From contig CABPZE010000020.1 of assembly GCA_902461815.1 (NCBI GenBank), positions 1 to 34,886 on the forward strand: a DNA stretch of 34,886 nt, given 5' to 3'. A program made the translations under genes and the position numbers. Shown piece by piece: positions 31,452 through 34,886 of this stretch (the first letter of the stretch is position 1; every line of letters starts with the position of its first letter). The notes under the pieces are model-generated. The model worked only from the letters and a program-made list of their open reading frames with translations. It did no database searches and had not been told where the DNA came from. Source of the stretch: CAG-390 sp003523225. GTDB lineage: Bacteria; Bacillota; Clostridia; Oscillospirales; CAG-272.

Positions 31452-31805
31452 ATGGCTCATATTTGCAAAGAAGGCACAGTGGGAAGAAAAATATTCTTTC
31501 TGCTGCTTGTTTCGTTGCTTCTGCTGACAGTTGTCGCGGCGCCGCTTGACATTGCCGCGCTTGCCGGACACGAGTGCAGATGTACCTGCGGCGGCTTTGG
31601 CTTTCGCTGCATCTGCGGCAATTACTGCCCGGTGTGTAATTATATCATCTGCGCCGCTGAGCTGATAAAGGCTCTGTCGCTCTGCGCCGCCATGCTGTGT
31701 ATGACGCCGGCAATACATATGGCGATATCACAGGCTTTGGCTGCGGAGTCGGGTCCCGAAGCGGTATATTCACTTGTAAGCCTTAAGGTCAAGCTCTCCG
31801 ATTGA
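31452..31805 (+). CDS. Small Cys-rich membrane protein, probable partner of the ABC transporter
   Basis: I place the start at 31452 (117 residues) because GGGGAGG lies 7 nt upstream. A hydrophobic segment (about 12-34) is followed by a remarkable cysteine cluster: H40-E-C42-x-C44-x-C46, C53-x-C55, C59-P-V-C62 and C67, then a second hydrophobic stretch with C78 and C83, for eleven cysteines in all. The first helix may be a cleaved signal or an anchor, exposing the cluster outside the cell. Small Cys/His-rich proteins with a CPVC core can bind zinc or copper; I infer metal binding here from the motif and from the His-rich permease downstream. No named family is certain; DUF2946-type proteins are the nearest idea. 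Confidence 0.7.
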   Translation: MAHICKEGTVGRKIFFLLLVSLLLLTVVAAPLDIAALAGHECRCTCGGFGFRCICGNYCPVCNYIICAAELIKALSLCAAMLCMTPAIHMAISQALAAESGPEAVYSLVSLKVKLSD

Positions 31806-31813
31806 AAAGGGTG

Positions 31814-31830
31814 CGCCGGGCATCCCGGCG
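31814..31830 (+). terminator. Small intergenic hairpin, possible attenuator
   Basis: CGCCGGG-cat-CCCGGCG, a 7-bp GC-only stem with a 3-nt loop, is followed by GGTTTTC. It begins 8 nt past the stop of the Cys-rich gene. It may reduce read-through, making more of the small protein than of the transporter. Confidence 0.45.
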
Positions 31831-31907
31831 GGTTTTCATAAGCTTTCCGCGCTGACGCGGAGGACAATTCATTTTTGCATTGAAAATCGGAAAGGGCTTT
31901 ATTGATA

Positions 31908-32582
31908 ATGATCCAGATAAAAGGAGTTACAAAGCAGTTCAAAAACGAAACAGCGATCGACTACCGCGACATGACCTTTGAGACCGGAAAGTCATATATG
32001 CTTCTCGGTGCGTCCGGCTGCGGCAAGTCAACGCTTCTAAATATGATAGCAGGTATCCTTTCGGTCGACAGCGGCGTTATAACCGTTGACGGCGAGGATA
32101 TGAGCCGGAAGACTCAGAGAGAGAAGGATCGCTTCCGTATTGAAAAGATAGGTTATATTTTTCAGGACTTCAAGCTCATCACCGATATGACGGTGATGGA
32201 CAACATAAACATTCTGCGTCTTGAGGGGGTCGACACCTCCCGTGCGCCCGAGCTGCTCAAGAAGCTCGGCATATACGAGCAGCGCGGCAAAAAGGTGAAG
32301 CATCTTTCGGGCGGGCAGAAGCAGCGAGTCGCCATTGTCCGCGCGCTTGTCAAGCTGCCGGATATAATTCTGGCGGACGAGCCTACCGGAAACCTCAACT
32401 TTGCCATCGGAGAGGCTGTCATGCGTGAGCTGACAGAGATCTCCCGCGGCAAGACCCTTATCGCCGTTACCCATGACGAAAGACTTGCAAAGTATTTTGA
32501 CGTTGTGGTTGACATGAACGAAATGACCGGCGGCAGACGCGACCTTGCGTCCGGCGAGACCGGAGCGAAGGAGGGCGACTGA
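31908..32582 (+). CDS. ABC transporter ATP-binding protein, MacB/LolD type
   Basis: I use the ATG at 31908 (224 residues; AAAGGG 11 nt upstream); a TTG at 31902 is an alternative. Walker A GASGCGKS is at about 35-42, the Q-loop in FQDFKLI, signature LSGGQKQRVAIVRALV, Walker B IILADEP and the switch His in VTHD. After Walker B the D-loop reads GNLN where almost all relatives have GNLD; the lost Asp normally contacts the other subunit, so ATPase coupling may differ. It powers the FtsX/MacB-like permease that starts 2 nt after its stop. MacB-type pairs are mechanotransmitters or exporters more often than importers. Confidence 0.92.
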   Translation: MIQIKGVTKQFKNETAIDYRDMTFETGKSYMLLGASGCGKSTLLNMIAGILSVDSGVITVDGEDMSRKTQREKDRFRIEKIGYIFQDFKLITDMTVMDNINILRLEGVDTSRAPELLKKLGIYEQRGKKVKHLSGGQKQRVAIVRALVKLPDIILADEPTGNLNFAIGEAVMRELTEISRGKTLIAVTHDERLAKYFDVVVDMNEMTGGRRDLASGETGAKEGD

Positions 32583-32584
32583 TC

Positions 32585-33802
32585 ATGTTCCGGTTTGCGA
32601 TTAAAAATATGGCAATAAAGAAGGTACAGGTCATTCTTGTTGTACTTTCAATTGTAATTTCCGCCGGCGTGGGCGTGCTTGCCTTTAACACAGCAGAGCA
32701 GGTAAGCGACGGAATAACCGGCACAGCCGCGTATTATTCCGCAATTGTCGGTCCCGCCGGAAGCAAAACTCAGCTGGCGATGAACACCATGTATTTCACC
32801 GATTCACCGCTCGGAACGATACCGTATTCGGTGGTCTCCGACCTGCAAAAGGACAGCCGCGTGACCGAGGTCGTCCCGTTTGCGATGGCGGACAGCTATA
32901 ACGGTCATTCCGTGGTCGGCTCGACATCTGCGTTCCTTTCGGAAAAGGCGATAGCAGAGGGACGTATGTTTGACGACAGCGCAACGTTTGAAGTGGTTCT
33001 TGGCGCGGCGGTGGCGCGCGTCAACGGCGTAAAGGTCGGGGACGAGATCCACACCAGCCATTCGGTGGGCGACGAACACCACGAGGCGCTGACCGTCGTT
33101 GGCATACTTGAGGAGAGCCACACCGTTTACGACAACGTTGTGTTCACTCAGCTCAGAACCATCTGGGAAGTTCACGAGCACGAGGAGGAAGAGGAGACAC
33201 ACGATGCTGCCGAGGGAGAGGAAGAGGAGCACGCTCACGCCGGCGAGGAAACGGTGTGCGCAATTCTTGTCAGAACCAAAAATCCCGGCTATGCCATGCA
33301 GCTGGTCAACGAGTATGACGGCAAGGTCATAACCACTCAGGATCTTGACACCTACACCCTTCAGGCCATCGAGCCTATGGATACCGTCCGGGGCATTCTT
33401 GAGGAGACAAACAATACAAAATACATTGTGTTCGTGCTTTGCGCCATCATACTTGTGATGAACATAATGATAATCTCCATTATTACCCTGCTCAATATGT
33501 ACCACTCCGCCAAGGAGATTTCGCTGATGCGGCTTATCGGTATCAGTATGAAGAAGATAAACCTGCTCTACATTATCCAGAACAGCCTTATCGGTCTTGT
33601 TTCGATAATGCTGGCATTTGGTGTTTCAAGGCTCTGCCTTGTGTTCATGAAGGACTATGTCGCCTCGATGGGAGTCGTTCTGAATGTTGCAAAGGTATAT
33701 CCGCTTGAGATAGTCATTCTGCTCGGCGTATTCCTTATCAGCGTGCTTCCTACCGTGGTATGTACCTTTATGATGTCCGGCAAGGACGGAATTTCCGAAT
33801 AA
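32585..33802 (+). CDS. FtsX/MacB-like ABC permease with His/Glu-rich extracellular insert
   Basis: The protein has 405 residues and four membrane helices: about 12-34, 278-304, 325-347 and 370-396. Between helices 1 and 2 lies the large extracellular MacB-type domain. It contains an unusual run at about 156-222: HTSHS, DEHHE, then VHEHEEEEETHD and EEEEHAHAGEE, rich in His and acidic residues and very likely metal-binding, and C225 follows. The C-terminal core with MRLIGISMKKI is typical of FtsX permeases. His-rich loops of this kind are common in zinc transporters. AAGGAGG lies about 10 nt before the ATG. It forms a tight pair with the ATPase. Confidence 0.9.
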   Translation: MFRFAIKNMAIKKVQVILVVLSIVISAGVGVLAFNTAEQVSDGITGTAAYYSAIVGPAGSKTQLAMNTMYFTDSPLGTIPYSVVSDLQKDSRVTEVVPFAMADSYNGHSVVGSTSAFLSEKAIAEGRMFDDSATFEVVLGAAVARVNGVKVGDEIHTSHSVGDEHHEALTVVGILEESHTVYDNVVFTQLRTIWEVHEHEEEEETHDAAEGEEEEHAHAGEETVCAILVRTKNPGYAMQLVNEYDGKVITTQDLDTYTLQAIEPMDTVRGILEETNNTKYIVFVLCAIILVMNIMIISIITLLNMYHSAKEISLMRLIGISMKKINLLYIIQNSLIGLVSIMLAFGVSRLCLVFMKDYVASMGVVLNVAKVYPLEIVILLGVFLISVLPTVVCTFMMSGKDGISE

Positions 33803-33858
33803 TTGCCGTGTAATATCCTGTTTTCCCGGCGCTGATTTCTTAGAAAGGTTTAATACTT

Positions 33859-34821
33859 ATGAAAAGATCTGTTGTGCGTTTTCTTGCGCTTGCACTTGCT
33901 CTGCTCACACTTGCGCTTCCGCTCAGCCTCGCCTCCTGCGACAGCGATGACGGCGGCGAGCCGACAAAGCTCAGCTTCAAGTCAGCGGCAAGCTATTCAT
34001 TCCTTAAGACACTGAACGGCAAAAAGGTGACGATAAACGGCTATCTTGCCACAAGCTCTCCTGCCGACGGTTCGTTCATATTCCTTATGAATCTTCCTTT
34101 CCAGTCCTGCCCCTTCTGTAAGCCGAACACTTCTCAGCTCTCCAACACAATGGAGGTCTACCCCAAGAAAAATCAGAAGTTCGACTACACAACGCAGGCG
34201 GTGAAGGTCGTGGGAACTCTTATGGTCGCACCGAGCGAGAACAAGCCGTTTACCGACCAGTACGGATATGAGTTCAACTTCAAGATAGTTGACGCAGAGT
34301 ATTCGGTGCTGAGGGACGATGAGATATCCTCCGAGCTTGCACTGTGGCAGAAGATAACCTCCACCGATATAATTAACGAGGTCAATAATATGTACGAGTA
34401 CGTCAATTTCTGCTGTGCGTGGCCGACATACTTTATTGACAGCTATACAGACGGCAGCGGAAATGTCCAGCCCGGCTATTACCTTTATGCCTCAGATGCC
34501 GAATATATGCTTACAACTGACGGTGCGCAGTATAACTACGGCTACAAGGACGGATATTTTGACGATATCATCAAGAGGATACGTGCGGTAGACGAGACGG
34601 CGTTTGAGGATCTTGTAAAGAATGTTGAAAACGCCAAGGCGCTTGCCGAGCGTGCGTTGAAGGAGCTTTTTAACGGCGAGTATACAAGTCAGCGGATATA
34701 CGTTGAAAAATTCGGCGTTGAGGACGACGTGTACACTCTCAATAAAGGAACGGAGCTGCAGGCGGCTATGGATGAGCTTTATCTTGAGTATTCCAACTGG
34801 CTTGGCAGCTGGGAGCTGTAA
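33859..34821 (+). CDS. Lipoprotein with CPFC motif, probable DUF3299-like metal-system component
   Basis: The protein has 320 residues. The signal peptide ends in a perfect lipobox L-A-S-C, so C27 is lipidated and the protein sits on the outer face of the membrane. Residues about 45-150 form a small beta domain (LNGKKVTINGYL, then FIFLMNLPFQSCPFC, C84 and C87, then VKVVGTLMVAPSE) resembling OB-like DUF3299 domains, which sit in zinc-regulated ABC operons of proteobacteria. The C-terminal part is helical with a second Cys pair (FCCAWP). GAAAGG lies about 10 nt before the ATG. It follows the permease by 56 nt and shares its operon. Metal capture or delivery is inferred, not shown. Confidence 0.8.
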   Translation: MKRSVVRFLALALALLTLALPLSLASCDSDDGGEPTKLSFKSAASYSFLKTLNGKKVTINGYLATSSPADGSFIFLMNLPFQSCPFCKPNTSQLSNTMEVYPKKNQKFDYTTQAVKVVGTLMVAPSENKPFTDQYGYEFNFKIVDAEYSVLRDDEISSELALWQKITSTDIINEVNNMYEYVNFCCAWPTYFIDSYTDGSGNVQPGYYLYASDAEYMLTTDGAQYNYGYKDGYFDDIIKRIRAVDETAFEDLVKNVENAKALAERALKELFNGEYTSQRIYVEKFGVEDDVYTLNKGTELQAAMDELYLEYSNWLGSWEL

Positions 34822-34831
34822 AAACAAATAT

Positions 34832-34886
34832 GGGGCTGTAAAAAAACTCGATGTTTTTTACAGCCCCCGTAAAATGTCGGTCGGGA
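34832..34886 (-). repeat. Module C copy 2, also the terminator of the metal operon
   Basis: A 14-bp stem (34832-34845 with 34854-34867) begins 11 nt past the lipoprotein stop. The T6 block in its 3' arm makes it a plausible terminator. Read on the minus strand the whole segment matches 22025-22078 at all but two positions. It is cut by the window edge. Confidence 0.85.

Overview
The window looks like chromosomal DNA of a Gram-positive anaerobe of class Clostridia, probably a gut or mucosal member of the Oscillospirales. The inference rests on moderately high GC coding sequence, strong AGGAGG-type ribosome binding sites, near-consensus sigma-A promoters (several TTGACA-17-TATAAT), Gram-positive lipoproteins, an LCP-family cell-wall enzyme, a surface protein with a Thr/Pro stalk and C-terminal anchor, and GC-rich dispersed intergenic hairpin repeats. 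I see no integrase, transposase, phage gene, plasmid gene or CRISPR array.

Layout. 1-176: part of a probable structured RNA on the minus strand. 317-3111 (minus): a small membrane protein translationally coupled to a CBS-pair protein, then a zinc-ribbon plus transmembrane protein with a large predicted beta-propeller ectodomain. 3442-3702: a decayed Xre-type regulator, followed by an intergenic repeat cluster. 4041-8153: a Gfo/Idh/MocA dehydrogenase divergent from a PMCA-like calcium P-type ATPase. 8214-8902: tRNA-Arg(CCG) with a consensus promoter, followed by a tandem 207-bp repeat in which every unit starts with the 3' end of the tRNA. 8983-12235 (minus): a membrane-anchored hypothetical protein, a GH127-like zinc/cysteine arabinofuranosidase-type hydrolase and a TrhA/hemolysin III protein. 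12473-13804 (plus): a FAD oxidoreductase fused to a Rieske domain. 13997-19228 (minus): a GLUG-type surface protein, a GH123/DUF4091-like hydrolase, a HAD phosphatase and an ArsR-type regulator; the last three are close enough to be one operon. 19957-21789 (plus): BipA/TypA, followed by a second intergenic repeat cluster. 22233-29529 (minus): a hotdog thioesterase, an LCP ligase, a membrane UDP-sugar 4,6-dehydratase, a GH109-like NAD-dependent glycosidase, an M42 aminopeptidase and a membrane-anchored sensor-like protein. 29794-31095 (plus): a lipoprotein divergent from the last gene. 31452-34821 (plus): a four-gene set of Cys-rich membrane protein, MacB-like ATPase, permease with a His/Glu-rich extracellular insert, and lipoprotein with a CPFC motif.

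The most interesting unit is the last one. Its gene content suggests a metal (probably zinc) handling ABC system, reminiscent of Zur-regulated MacB-like/DUF3299 operons of proteobacteria but with a different, Cys-rich small partner. It is driven by a perfect sigma-A promoter flanked by repeated GTGAAATGT-like half sites. Other points of note are the tRNA-linked tandem repeat, the structured RNA at the left edge, and a family of modular intergenic hairpins, one copy of which terminates the metal operon at the right edge.
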